Source: Actinomycetota bacterium | Lineage (GTDB): Bacteria; Actinomycetota; Thermoleophilia; Gaiellales; Gaiellaceae | Length of the DNA stretch: 20,129 nt | Direction: 5' to 3' | NCBI GenBank assembly: GCA_005885565.1 | Contig: VAXK01000206.1 | Coordinates: 1-20,129, forward strand | In this document: positions 9,930 through 17,193 of the stretch, in pieces | Layout of the letters: the number at the start of each line of letters is the position of its first letter | How positions within the stretch are numbered: position 1 is the first letter of the stretch | Made by a program: the position numbers and the translations under genes | The notes under the pieces: generated by a model | Told to the model about the DNA's origin: nothing | Databases searched by the model: none | The model's input: the letters and a program-made list of their open reading frames with translations, nothing else

Positions 9930-10400
9930 CTACGGCGAGCAGACTTCGCCGGCCGCGTCCTGCGCGCCGGGGAGGCGGGCGAGGAGCGTGCCGAGCTGGC
10001 CGAGCTCGTCTTCGGTGTACCGCTCGTGGAAGAGCGCCCGCACGGCGGAGACGTGCGAGTCCGCCGCCTCGTGCAGCTTGGCCGCGCCGGCCTCGGACAG
10101 GACGGCATAGACGACACGCCGGTCGCTCGCACACGTGGCCCGCTCGACGAATCCCGCCGCCTCGAGGCCGTCGAGCAGGCGCGTGACGCCCGACGCGGTG
10201 AGGAGGAGCTCCCCGGCCAGGTCGACGCGCCGCATCCGGTGCTCTTCGGCACGCGAGAGGTGCAGCAGGGCCTCGAAGTCGTTGATCGTGAGGCCGTGCT
10301 CGGCGACGAGGAGCGCGCTCAGCTGGCGCGTGGTCGCCGCGTGGGCGCGGAGGAGCGCGACCCAAGCCTGCGGAGCGACTTGAACTTGTTCGGACAACAT
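9930..10400 (-). CDS. MarR-family transcriptional regulator
   Basis: A 156-residue dimeric winged-helix regulator, usually a repressor released by phenolics, oxidants or metabolites. The winged helix spans about 35-105, with recognition helix TASGVTRLLDGLEAAG (68-83) and a wing starting at CASDRRVVYAVLSEAG (90-105). The wing has Cys90 at a spot where MarR proteins usually carry a charged residue, and a second cysteine is at Cys154. I chose the ATG at 10400; a TTG at 10412 would add four residues and lies close to AAAGGA. The gene is divergent from yceI, and its start codon abuts the predicted -35 element of the yceI promoter. A phosphodiesterase gene follows after 10 bp. Autoregulation and control of the yceI operon are the likely roles, by analogy with divergent MarR loci. 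Confidence 0.9.
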   Translation of the reverse strand: MLSEQVQVAPQAWVALLRAHAATTRQLSALLVAEHGLTINDFEALLHLSRAEEHRMRRVDLAGELLLTASGVTRLLDGLEAAGFVERATCASDRRVVYAVLSEAGAAKLHEAADSHVSAVRALFHERYTEDELGQLGTLLARLPGAQDAAGEVCSP

Positions 10401-10429
10401 TTGACGGCTCAACGTTCCTTTGGTAGATT
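10401..10429 (+). promoter_or_regulatory. Candidate sigma-70 promoter of the yceI operon
   Basis: TTGACG (10401-10406), a 17-base spacer and TAGATT (10424-10429). Transcription would start near 10436, giving a leader of about 36 nt. The spacing is optimal and the -35 matches five of six consensus bases. Confidence 0.55.
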
Positions 10430-10435
10430 GCTTGT

Positions 10436-10450
10436 GCTATCAACTATAGC
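10436..10450. promoter_or_regulatory. Candidate MarR operator
   Basis: GCTAT-CAACT-ATAGC is a 15-bp dyad with perfect 5-bp arms, positioned exactly over the predicted yceI transcription start. Its size and place suit a MarR dimer site that would block the promoter. It was not matched to any known consensus. Confidence 0.45.
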
Positions 10451-10456
10451 GGACGC

Positions 10457-10464
10457 AAGGAGGT
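10457..10464 (+). promoter_or_regulatory. Strong ribosome binding site of yceI
   Basis: AAGGAGGT, seven bases before the ATG at 10472. It is one of the best Shine-Dalgarno sequences in the window and fixes the yceI start. Confidence 0.85.
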
Positions 10465-10471
10465 CCTTTCG

Positions 10472-11014
10472 ATGAGCACCACAGAGATTCGCCAAGCTCT
10501 GCCGACCGGCACCTGGCACCTCGATCCGGTCCATTCCTCGATCGTGTTCGAGGTCGAGTACATGGCCGGCGCGTTTCGCGGCCAGTTCCGCGAGGTCGAC
10601 GCGACGATCGTCGCCGACGGCGAGCAGGCGCACCTGACCGGCTCGGCCAAAGTCGCGAGCGTCGACGTCAAGGACGAAAACCTCGCCGCGCACCTGCAGT
10701 CGCCCGAGTTCTTCGACGCCGAGCGCTATCCGGAGCTCAGCTTCGCCTCGAGCGACATCGAGGCGGGCGAGGAGCTGGCGGTCCGCGGCGAGATCACGAT
10801 CAAGGGCGTGACGCAGCCGGTCGAGCTGACCGGCCGCGCGACCGCGCCGCTGACCGACGCCTACGGGCGCGAGCGGTTCGGTCTCACGCTCCGGACGAAG
10901 CTCGACCGCACCGTCTTCGGCCTGAACTGGAACCTGCCGCTTCCGAACGGCGAGCCGTCGCTCTCCAACGAGGTCAGCCTCGTGGCGGAGCTCTTCTTCG
11001 TGAAGGAGGCCTAA
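10472..11014 (+). CDS. YceI-family protein (polyisoprenoid-binding-like lipocalin fold)
   Basis: A 180-residue YceI-like beta-barrel that, in characterised relatives, binds isoprenoid lipids such as polyprenyl chains or quinone-like molecules. Family signatures are WHLDPVHSSIVFEV near residues 15-28, the segment VDVKDENLAAHLQSPEFFDAE, then ITIKGVTQPVELTG (about 108-121) and RTVFGLNWNLPLP near the C-terminus. There is no signal peptide, so this is a cytoplasmic member, unlike periplasmic E. coli YceI. It is the first gene of the operon divergent from marR and lies seven bases before the flavin reductase gene. Pairing with MarR and a reductase suggests a role in redox or quinone stress, by inference. 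Its exact ligand is unknown. Confidence 0.9.
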   Translation: MSTTEIRQALPTGTWHLDPVHSSIVFEVEYMAGAFRGQFREVDATIVADGEQAHLTGSAKVASVDVKDENLAAHLQSPEFFDAERYPELSFASSDIEAGEELAVRGEITIKGVTQPVELTGRATAPLTDAYGRERFGLTLRTKLDRTVFGLNWNLPLPNGEPSLSNEVSLVAELFFVKEA

Positions 11015-11021
11015 CGATCCC

Positions 11022-11582
11022 ATGAAGGTCCTCGCATTGTCGGGCAGCCTTCGGCGGGACTCCTACAACACGAAGCTCCTCCACGCTGCCGCCCGGCTCC
11101 TGCCGGACGGCGCGGAGCTCGAGCCGTGGGACCGCCTGAAGGAGGTTCCGCCCTACGACGAGGACGACGACGTCGAGCCGGCGCCGGCGGCCGTCGCTGC
11201 GCTTCGCGCGGCGATCGCCGGCGCCGACGCGCTCCTCGTCGCCACGCCCGAGTACAACTCGTCGATCCCGGGCCAGCTCAAGAACGCGCTCGACTGGGTC
11301 TCGCGGCCGCTCGCGAAGAATCCGCTGCGCGGGAAGCCGGTCGCGGTCGTCGGCGCGTCCACCGGAGCGTTCGGCGCCGTCTGGTCGCAGGGCGAGCTCC
11401 GGAAGGTGCTCGCCGCGATGGGCGGGCGCGTCGTCGAGGCCGGTGTCGCCGTCGGCCACGCGCCGATGCGCTTCGAAGGCGACCATCTCGTCGACACGGA
11501 GCTGCGCGAGCAGCTCGCCGAGGTCGTCGCGGCGCTCGTGTCCGGAACCGCTGTGGGGGCGGCGAGTAGAGTCGCTGCGTGA
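11022..11582 (+). CDS. NAD(P)H-dependent FMN reductase (chromate/quinone/azo-reductase type)
   Basis: A 186-residue flavodoxin-like oxidoreductase that binds FMN and uses NAD(P)H to reduce flavins, quinones, chromate or azo compounds. The FMN phosphate loop is GSLRRDSYN (8-16). The hallmark PEYNSSIPGQLKNALDW begins at 76. The segment GASTGAFGAVWSQGELRKVL follows the pattern of the NADPH_dep_FMN_red family. It starts seven bases after the yceI stop; an AAGGAGG inside the end of yceI lies 12 bases before its ATG. Its own stop overlaps the aminotransferase start in a GTGA junction, so the two are coupled. Two-electron quinone reduction is the likeliest reaction, from family knowledge; the true substrate is not visible. 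Confidence 0.9.
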   Translation: MKVLALSGSLRRDSYNTKLLHAAARLLPDGAELEPWDRLKEVPPYDEDDDVEPAPAAVAALRAAIAGADALLVATPEYNSSIPGQLKNALDWVSRPLAKNPLRGKPVAVVGASTGAFGAVWSQGELRKVLAAMGGRVVEAGVAVGHAPMRFEGDHLVDTELREQLAEVVAALVSGTAVGAASRVAA

Positions 11583-12766
11583 TCCTGAGGGCGCGGCGGC
11601 TCGACTCCATCCACGGCTTCGGAATCGACCAGGTCGCCGCCGCGGCCGACGAGCCCGCGCGGGCGAACTCGAGGTGGCCGGTTCTCCGCATGGAGAACCT
11701 CGACACCGACCTGCCGCTTCCGCCCGAGGCGTTGCCCGTGACGCACGAGGCGCTGGAGACGCCGGAGGCGAACAGCTGGCTGCCGTTCACCGGCGACATG
11801 CCTCTGCGGGAGGCGATCGCGGACTTCACCGCCGAGCGCACCGGCCACCGGTACGACCCAGAGCGCGAGATCGTGATCACCGTCGGCGGGATGGAGGGCC
11901 TGTTGAACGCCCTTCTCGCGACGGTGAGCGAGGGCGACGAGGTCGTCGTCACCGATCCCACCTACGCGGGGATCGTCAACCGGGTCCACGTCGCGGCAGG
12001 CACGCCGCGGTTCGCGCCGTTCCGCGTCGTCGAGGGCGAGTGGCGGCTCGACCGCGGCGCGCTCGCGGCCGCCGTCGGGCCGGCGACGCGGGGATTGCTC
12101 TTGATGAGCCCGTCCATGCCCTCGGGCGGAACCTTCGACGAGGACGACTGGCGGCTCGTCTGCGACTTGTGTCGCGAGCGCGACCTCTTCTTGATCTACG
12201 ACGCGGCCATGGAGCGACTGCTCTTCGACGGCCGGCCGCTCGTGCACCCGCTCCGCTTCGACGGGATGGCGGAGCGGACGCTCGTCGTCGGCTCGCTCTC
12301 GAAGGAGCACCGCATGATCGGCTGGCGCGTCGGCTGGGTCGCCGGCCCCGCGGAGACGATCGCCGACGTCGGCTGGATGCACGTCTACAACACGACGACC
12401 CCGGTCGGGATCGCGCGCGCGGCCGGCACCGCCGTGCTGCGCGGCGACCAGGTGCACGTCGCGGCGTGCGTCGCCGAACTCGAGCGCCGGCGGGACACGA
12501 TGCTCGCCGGCCTCACGGGGTGGCCGCTCGTTCGGCCGGGCGGCGGCTGGTCGATGCTGCTGGACGTGTCCGCGCTCGGCTTCGAGCCGGAGGAAGCGTC
12601 GCGCCTCCTCCTCGAGGAGTCGTCGATCGCCGCGACCGGCATGCGCGGGTGGGGCGGAGAGGTGGCCGAACGCTACGTGCGCTTCGTCTTCAGCGCCGAG
12701 CCCGTGGAGCGGCTCGGGACGATCCCGGAGCGGCTTGCCGGCGGATCGCTCGCGAGAGCGCTGTGA
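11579..12766 (+). CDS. PLP-dependent aminotransferase, class I/II (fold type I)
   Basis: A 395-residue enzyme that would transfer amino groups between an amino acid and a keto acid using pyridoxal phosphate. Recognisable features are the GG-M-E turn (103-106) of the cofactor phosphate loop, Tyr129 in DPTYAG, Asp208 in IYDAAMERL (pairs with the pyridine nitrogen) and the Schiff-base lysine Lys242 in SLSKEHRMIGWRVGW, whose Arg250 is the usual phosphate contact. The conserved NPxNPTG segment is replaced by SPSMPSGG (177-184), so the Asn that normally contacts the PLP hydroxyl is Met180. The GTG start is coupled to the reductase stop, and the stop is coupled to the LysE exporter start by another GTGA. 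An exporter directly downstream suggests that its product or substrate is an amino acid. Substrate specificity cannot be assigned. Confidence 0.9.
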   Translation: MILRARRLDSIHGFGIDQVAAAADEPARANSRWPVLRMENLDTDLPLPPEALPVTHEALETPEANSWLPFTGDMPLREAIADFTAERTGHRYDPEREIVITVGGMEGLLNALLATVSEGDEVVVTDPTYAGIVNRVHVAAGTPRFAPFRVVEGEWRLDRGALAAAVGPATRGLLLMSPSMPSGGTFDEDDWRLVCDLCRERDLFLIYDAAMERLLFDGRPLVHPLRFDGMAERTLVVGSLSKEHRMIGWRVGWVAGPAETIADVGWMHVYNTTTPVGIARAAGTAVLRGDQVHVAACVAELERRRDTMLAGLTGWPLVRPGGGWSMLLDVSALGFEPEEASRLLLEESSIAATGMRGWGGEVAERYVRFVFSAEPVERLGTIPERLAGGSLARAL

Positions 12767-13353
12767 CGCACCTCGTAGCCTTCCTCGGCGTCTCGCTGCT
12801 CGTCATCGTCACGCCCGGGCAGGACACGGCGCTCACGATCCGGAACACGCTGCTCGGAGGCCGCCGGGGCGGCTTCCGGACTGCGGCCGGCGTCGCCGCC
12901 GGACAGGCGACGTGGACGCTCGCGGCGAGCGCCGGCGTCGTCGCGCTCCTGCGCGCGTCCGAGCCTGCGTTCGTCGCGGTCAGGCTCCTCGGCGCCGCGT
13001 ACCTCGTCTACCTCGGCCTCCAGACGCTGCTCCGCCGCAGCGAGGTGCGGCCCGACGTGGGCGGCTCCTCGCGACGGGCATTCCGCCAAGGTTTGGTGTC
13101 GAACCTCGGCAACCCGAAGATGGCCGTCTTCTTCACCAGCTTGCTGCCGCAGTTCGGGTCGTCCTTCTCGGGCCTCGTCGCCCTCGGGCTCGTCTTCTGC
13201 GCGCTGACCTTCCTCTGGTTGAGCGCCTATGCGTGGGCCGTGGCGCGGGCGGGCGACGTGCTGCGCCGACCGCGGATCCGGCGCGGGCTCGACCGCGTCA
13301 CCGGCGTCGTGCTCGTCGCCTTCGGCCTCCGGCTCGCGGTCGAGAAGGCTTAA
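12763..13353 (+). CDS. LysE/RhtB-family amino-acid exporter
   Basis: A 196-residue inner-membrane transporter with about six hydrophobic helices that exports amino acids or related small molecules. The family motif TPGQDTALTIRNTLLGGR (17-34) follows the first helix; the usual form is TPGPD, so the second Pro is Gln here. GLVSNLGNPKMAVFF (110-124) is the second hallmark. Helices lie at roughly 1-18, 40-64, 69-91, 117-132, 136-162 and 176-194. The GTG start overlaps the aminotransferase stop by four bases, so they are translationally coupled. The 3' end overlaps the convergent DUF1015-like gene by four bases. The exported substrate is unknown; family members move lysine, threonine, homoserine and others. 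Confidence 0.92.
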   Translation: MTHLVAFLGVSLLVIVTPGQDTALTIRNTLLGGRRGGFRTAAGVAAGQATWTLAASAGVVALLRASEPAFVAVRLLGAAYLVYLGLQTLLRRSEVRPDVGGSSRRAFRQGLVSNLGNPKMAVFFTSLLPQFGSSFSGLVALGLVFCALTFLWLSAYAWAVARAGDVLRRPRIRRGLDRVTGVVLVAFGLRLAVEKA

Positions 13354-14519
13354 GGCTCGACGACGACGAGGCCCGCGCGGAGCTTGGGTGTGAACCACGT
13401 CGACTTGCGCGGCATCTTCAGGCGTCGCTCGTTCACCGCGACGAAGTCGGCCATCGTCACGGCCGGCATGCCGAGCGCGACCTGGAAGCGTCCGGCCTCC
13501 ACCTCGGCCGCCAGGTAGTCGCTGCCATAGTCGCCGCCCACGTAGACGATCCGGTGGTCGCTCGGGTCCCAGCCGAGGACGCCGCGGACGATGCGCTCCT
13601 CGACGAGCTGGTGCTCGAGCGTCTCGGGCACCAGCCTCCGCTCGACGCGCGGCGTCAGTCCGTGGCGGCCGCTTCGCGAGTAGAGCTCGATCGTGCCGGT
13701 CTCGCCGACGTCGAAGCCGGCCTCGCGCACGCGCGCGAGGAACTTGTCGTCGCCCATCCCGAGCTCGCGGAAGCCGCGGTGGTACTCATCGATGTGCATC
13801 GTCTCGGCGGAGAGGACGACGGCGAAGAAGGCGTCGAGGCCCGCGCGCTCGGACGCGCGGCTGCGGTGGTTGCCGTCCGCGACGAGGAGCTCCTTGCCCT
13901 CGAGCGAGGCGAGGACCCGGTCGCGCTCCGCCGGGTCGGAGACGACGCGGACGCGGTGCTCGTTCCCCTTCTGGTCGCGGCTCGTGACCGTGGGCGGACG
14001 CAAGCGGACGACCTCCTCGACGGCGTCGCGCACCGCGGCGTCCGCGTCGGGCGCCGCGAGCATGACCGCGCTCGGCAGGTGCCGGAGCGTCCGGATGACG
14101 TCCGCGTAGTACTCGACCTTCTCCGGGAAGACGTCCTCGTTCCGGATGATCCGCGCGTCCGGGTTCCGCTCGGCGTCCCAGATCTCCGCGGTCGGTGCCA
14201 TCAGGCCGATCCCGAGCTGCCGGCCGGTCGGCGCGTCGATCTCGTACGCGACGACGAAGTCCTGCGCCGCGGCGAGGAGTCCGTCGTCCTTCAGGCGCTG
14301 GAGCCGCTCGGCGCCGTAGCGGAGCGAGCGCTCGCGGTCGGCGCCCTCGGCGAGCATCTCCGGCGTGCGGTGCGCCATCTCGACCGCCAGCATCGAGCGC
14401 GGGTTCGCCTCGACGATCGCCGTGATCTCCGCGTCGTCGGCGAACTCGTCGTAGTTCTGGGCGCCGGTCTCGCCGGTGGTCGATATCCAGCCCTTCGCGA
14501 TCGGCGCGAGGCTCGCCAT
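13350..14519 (-). CDS. DUF1015-like protein of unknown function
   Basis: A 389-residue soluble protein with no signal peptide or membrane helix. The best landmark is LLVADGNHRSRAS (about 210-222), a variant of the ADGHHR motif of the DUF1015 family; the size of about 400 residues fits, as do an N-terminal ANPRSMLAVE segment and ELYSRSGRHGLTPR later on. DUF1015 proteins have no established biochemical role; in some genomes they sit near serine biosynthesis genes, but nothing of that kind is adjacent here. The ATG at 14519 has no clear Shine-Dalgarno. It is divergent from the Rieske gene with only nine bases between start codons, and convergent with the LysE gene with a four-base overlap. The family assignment is moderately sure. 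Confidence 0.7.
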   Translation of the reverse strand: MASLAPIAKGWISTTGETGAQNYDEFADDAEITAIVEANPRSMLAVEMAHRTPEMLAEGADRERSLRYGAERLQRLKDDGLLAAAQDFVVAYEIDAPTGRQLGIGLMAPTAEIWDAERNPDARIIRNEDVFPEKVEYYADVIRTLRHLPSAVMLAAPDADAAVRDAVEEVVRLRPPTVTSRDQKGNEHRVRVVSDPAERDRVLASLEGKELLVADGNHRSRASERAGLDAFFAVVLSAETMHIDEYHRGFRELGMGDDKFLARVREAGFDVGETGTIELYSRSGRHGLTPRVERRLVPETLEHQLVEERIVRGVLGWDPSDHRIVYVGGDYGSDYLAAEVEAGRFQVALGMPAVTMADFVAVNERRLKMPRKSTWFTPKLRAGLVVVEP

Positions 14520-14528
14520 CCAGGTGCG

Positions 14529-15629
14529 ATGCTAGAGGCGATGGAGACGCGCAGCTTGCCCTGGGCGTGGTACGTGGACGAGCCGGTCCTGCGGGCCGAG
14601 CAGGAGCGGATCTTCCGCCGCACCTGGCAGTACGTCGGGCACACGGGGCAGATCGGCGAGCCGGGGAGCTACTTCACCGGGCGGGCCGGGCTCGTGCCGA
14701 TCGTCGTCACCCGCGACCGCGACGACGAGCTTCGGGCCTTCGTTAACGTCTGCCGCCACCGCGGCTTCCAGGTGGCGCAGGGGGAGGGGAGACGCGGCGC
14801 GCTCCAGTGCGGCTACCACGCCTGGACGTACGGGCTCGACGGGCGCCTCCGCGCGGCGCCCCGCGCCGACCGCGAGGCCGGATTCGACCCGGACGAGATC
14901 TCGCTCGTCCCGGTGCAGGTCGACACGTGGGGGCCCTTCGTCTTCGTCAACCCGGACGCCGAGGCAGCTCCGCTCGCCGAGACGCTCCGCGAGCTGCCGG
15001 AGCTCGTGACCTCGGTCGGCGTCGACGTCGACCTCCTCCGCCACCACCACCGCAGCGAGTCCGAGCTCGACGCGAACTGGAAGATCGTCTGCGAGAACTT
15101 CCTCGAGTGCTACCACTGCGCGGTCGCGCACCCGAGCTTCAGCGCGATGGTCGACGTGTCGCCCGACGCGTACCGGCTCGAGGCCTCGGGCGCGGTCTCG
15201 ACGCAGCTCGGCTCGCTGCGGGAGAACGGCACGAACGGCTACGACCCGAGCGGGGAGGTAGAGCGCGGGCAGTTCCACTTTGTCTTCCCGAGCCTCGCGA
15301 TCAACATCCTGCCGGGCCGGCCCAACCTGTCGCTCGGCCCCGTGAACCCGATCACGCCGACGCGGACGGCGCGCTTCCTCGACTACTTCTTCGCCCCCGA
15401 CGCCGACGAGACGTGGATCGAGGAGCTCGTCGCCTTCGACAGCCAGGTCGGCGCCGAGGACCGCGTCCTCGTCGAGGGCGTCCAGCGGGGCGTCTCTGCG
15501 GGGGCGATCGAGCACGGGCGGCTCATGGGCGAGGCCGAGCGGCTGATCGTCCACTTCCAGCGACAGGTGGCCGAGGCCCTCGCCGGTTCCACCTCGACCG
15601 CCGAAGCACCAGGCGCTACATTCGCCTGA
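14529..15629 (+). CDS. Rieske non-heme iron oxygenase, large (alpha) subunit
   Basis: A 366-residue oxygenase that uses a [2Fe-2S] cluster and a mononuclear iron to hydroxylate, demethylate or cleave a small substrate with O2. The N-terminal Rieske domain binds the cluster through CRH (C75, H77) and CGYH (C94, H97). The catalytic domain holds CENFLECYHCAVAHP (188-202), with iron ligands His196 and His201 and probably Asp311 in GAEDRVLVEG. The ECYHC pattern is shared with choline, carnitine and glycine-betaine monooxygenase-like proteins. Starts at 14529 and 14541 are both possible; 14529 has a weak AGG at suitable spacing. No reductase or ferredoxin partner is encoded in the window. A polar amino-acid ABC importer begins 29 bp downstream, suggesting that the imported compound is the substrate (inference). 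Confidence 0.92.
   Translation: MLEAMETRSLPWAWYVDEPVLRAEQERIFRRTWQYVGHTGQIGEPGSYFTGRAGLVPIVVTRDRDDELRAFVNVCRHRGFQVAQGEGRRGALQCGYHAWTYGLDGRLRAAPRADREAGFDPDEISLVPVQVDTWGPFVFVNPDAEAAPLAETLRELPELVTSVGVDVDLLRHHHRSESELDANWKIVCENFLECYHCAVAHPSFSAMVDVSPDAYRLEASGAVSTQLGSLRENGTNGYDPSGEVERGQFHFVFPSLAINILPGRPNLSLGPVNPITPTRTARFLDYFFAPDADETWIEELVAFDSQVGAEDRVLVEGVQRGVSAGAIEHGRLMGEAERLIVHFQRQVAEALAGSTSTAEAPGATFA
15610..15628 (+). repeat. Short hairpin at the 3' end of the Rieske gene
   Basis: CAGGCG-CTACATT-CGCCTG, six-bp arms and a seven-base loop, ending within the stop codon of the oxygenase gene and 20 bases before the AGGAGG of the binding-protein gene. There is no T-tract, so it is more likely an mRNA processing or stability element than a terminator. 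Confidence 0.4.
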
Positions 15630-15647
15630 GGTCATTGGCACATACAT

Positions 15648-15653
15648 AGGAGG
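15648..15653 (+). promoter_or_regulatory. Ribosome binding site of the substrate-binding protein gene
   Basis: AGGAGG with a five-base spacer to the GTG at 15659. It is a near-ideal site that fixes the GTG start and agrees with the high expression usual for binding proteins. Confidence 0.85.
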
Positions 15654-15658
15654 GGCAC

Positions 15659-16474
15659 GTGAAAGTCCTGCTCGTAGCGGCAACCGCCGTCGCACTTGCG
15701 ACCGCGGCCGTCGCCTCCGCCGGTCCGGCCGCTGCGCCGCCGACCCTGAAGCCCGGGGTCCTCACGGTCGGCCTCGACCCGCCTGCCGTGGGCTTCCAGG
15801 TCGGGACGCTCCGCGGTCAGAAGGTGCTCAACCCGCACGGCTTCGAGATCGACCTCGCGAAGGGCATCGCGGCGAAGCTCAAGATCAGCAAGATCGACTA
15901 CGTCAAGATTCCGTTCACGGTCCTCTTCCGGCCGGGGTCGAAGCCGTTCGACCTCGCGTTCGAAGAGGCGACGATCACCACCGCGCGCCAGCGGGCGGTC
16001 TCGTTCTCGGCGTCCTACTTCAACGCGAACCAAGGCGTGCTCGTTTCGAAGAAGGTCGTCTCGGAGGGCAAGATCCCGAAGAGCCTGAACGACCTGCGGA
16101 AGCTCCAGACCTGCGCGCAGACCGTGACCACCGGGCTCGACTACATCCTGCACAGGCTCCACCCGCAGAAGCGGCCGCTCCAGTACGGGACCACTGCGGC
16201 CGCGTTCACGGCCGTGCAGGTGAACAGGTGCGACGCGCTCGTGCTCGACGTCCCTATCGTCGCATCCCAGAAGAAGACGAAGCCGAGCGCCTACGGCCCC
16301 GTCGCCGGCCAGATCGTCACGAACGAGAAGTACGGCGCCGTCATGGCGAAGGGGAGCAAGCTCAAGCCGTCCGTCGACGCTGCGATCAAGGCGCTGACGG
16401 CGAACGGCTCGATCGCGAAGTGGCAGAAGAAGTGGTTCAACCTCAACTTCTCGAAGGTGCCCGTATTGAAGTAA
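15659..16474 (+). CDS. Polar amino-acid ABC transporter, extracytoplasmic substrate-binding protein
   Basis: A 271-residue secreted receptor that captures the solute and delivers it to the permease. The signal peptide (1-21, KVLLVAATAVALATAAVASA) ends in an A-x-A type site. No lipobox cysteine is present, so how it stays at the membrane of a Gram-positive-type cell is unclear. The mature part follows the SBP_bac_3 family: GFEIDLAKGIAAKL (61-74), the ITTAR segment with Arg110 at the place that usually holds the substrate carboxylate, and CDALVLD with Asp197 where the alpha-amino group is usually bound. The retained Arg and Asp suggest an amino-acid-like ligand. Cys152 and Cys191 might form a disulfide. 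Permease and ATPase genes follow in order. Confidence 0.92.
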   Translation: MKVLLVAATAVALATAAVASAGPAAAPPTLKPGVLTVGLDPPAVGFQVGTLRGQKVLNPHGFEIDLAKGIAAKLKISKIDYVKIPFTVLFRPGSKPFDLAFEEATITTARQRAVSFSASYFNANQGVLVSKKVVSEGKIPKSLNDLRKLQTCAQTVTTGLDYILHRLHPQKRPLQYGTTAAAFTAVQVNRCDALVLDVPIVASQKKTKPSAYGPVAGQIVTNEKYGAVMAKGSKLKPSVDAAIKALTANGSIAKWQKKWFNLNFSKVPVLK

Positions 16475-16485
16475 CGAGCTGCTAG

Positions 16486-17193
16486 ATGCACCGCTTTCTC
16501 GAGGCGTTCTTCAGCCCGCACGCGTTCCGGCAGGTGTTCCCGGACGTGTGGAACGGCTTCCAGACGAACATCCGCATGATGGTCGTCGCGGAGCTGCTCG
16601 TGCTCGCGTTCGCGCTGGCGATCGCCGTCGTGAGAGGACTGCCGGGGCGCGGAGCATGGCCGCTCCGCGCCCTGGCCGTCGTCTACACCGACACCTTCCG
16701 CGGTACGCCGCTCATCCTCGTCGCATTGATGATCGGGCTCGGCATCCCCGGCCTGGGCATCAAAGGTGTCTCCGACCGCTCGAACTTCGTCTACGGCGTC
16801 GCCGCGCTGACCCTGGTGTACACGGCCTACGTGACGGAGGTCTATCGCGCTGGGATCGAGTCGGTGCACGGGAGCCAGCGGATGGCGGCGCGCTCCCTCG
16901 GGCTCTCCTATGCGCAGGCGCTCCGGTACGTCGTCCTGCCGCAGGCGGTGCGGCGCGTCATCCCGCCGCTGCTCAACGACTTCGTCGGCCTCCAGAAGGA
17001 CACCGCGATCATCTCGGTGGCGGGCGTCACCGAGGCGACGATCCAGGCGACGAACTTCAGCTCCTCGTACTTCAACTTCACGGGTTTCGTCGTCGCCGGG
17101 GTGCTGTTCATCTTCCTGACGATTCCACTCGCGCGCTTCACGGACCACCTGATCCGCGAGCGCGAGCTGCGGGAGCGGGCGCAGGCGGTGTGA
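16486..17193 (+). CDS. Polar amino-acid ABC transporter, permease
   Basis: A 235-residue HisM/GlnP-type membrane subunit. About five helices lie near 33-50, 73-90, 101-119, 168-186 and 200-220. The cytoplasmic coupling loop shows the EAA signature: RAGIESVHGSQRMAARSLG (121-139) followed by ALRYVVLPQAVRRVIPPL. The early TDTFRGTPLILVALM segment (68-82) is the usual FRGTPLL hallmark of the HEQRo subfamily. It starts 11 bp after the binding-protein stop, with only a weak Shine-Dalgarno, and its stop overlaps the ATPase start in a GTGA junction. With a single permease gene visible, a homodimeric channel is likely. Confidence 0.94.
   Translation: MHRFLEAFFSPHAFRQVFPDVWNGFQTNIRMMVVAELLVLAFALAIAVVRGLPGRGAWPLRALAVVYTDTFRGTPLILVALMIGLGIPGLGIKGVSDRSNFVYGVAALTLVYTAYVTEVYRAGIESVHGSQRMAARSLGLSYAQALRYVVLPQAVRRVIPPLLNDFVGLQKDTAIISVAGVTEATIQATNFSSSYFNFTGFVVAGVLFIFLTIPLARFTDHLIRERELRERAQAV

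Noticed and set aside
12735..14528. Upstream part of the open frame that ends in the Rieske gene
   Set aside because: It runs out of frame through LysE and antisense to the DUF1015-like gene; Rieske family similarity begins only after 14529.
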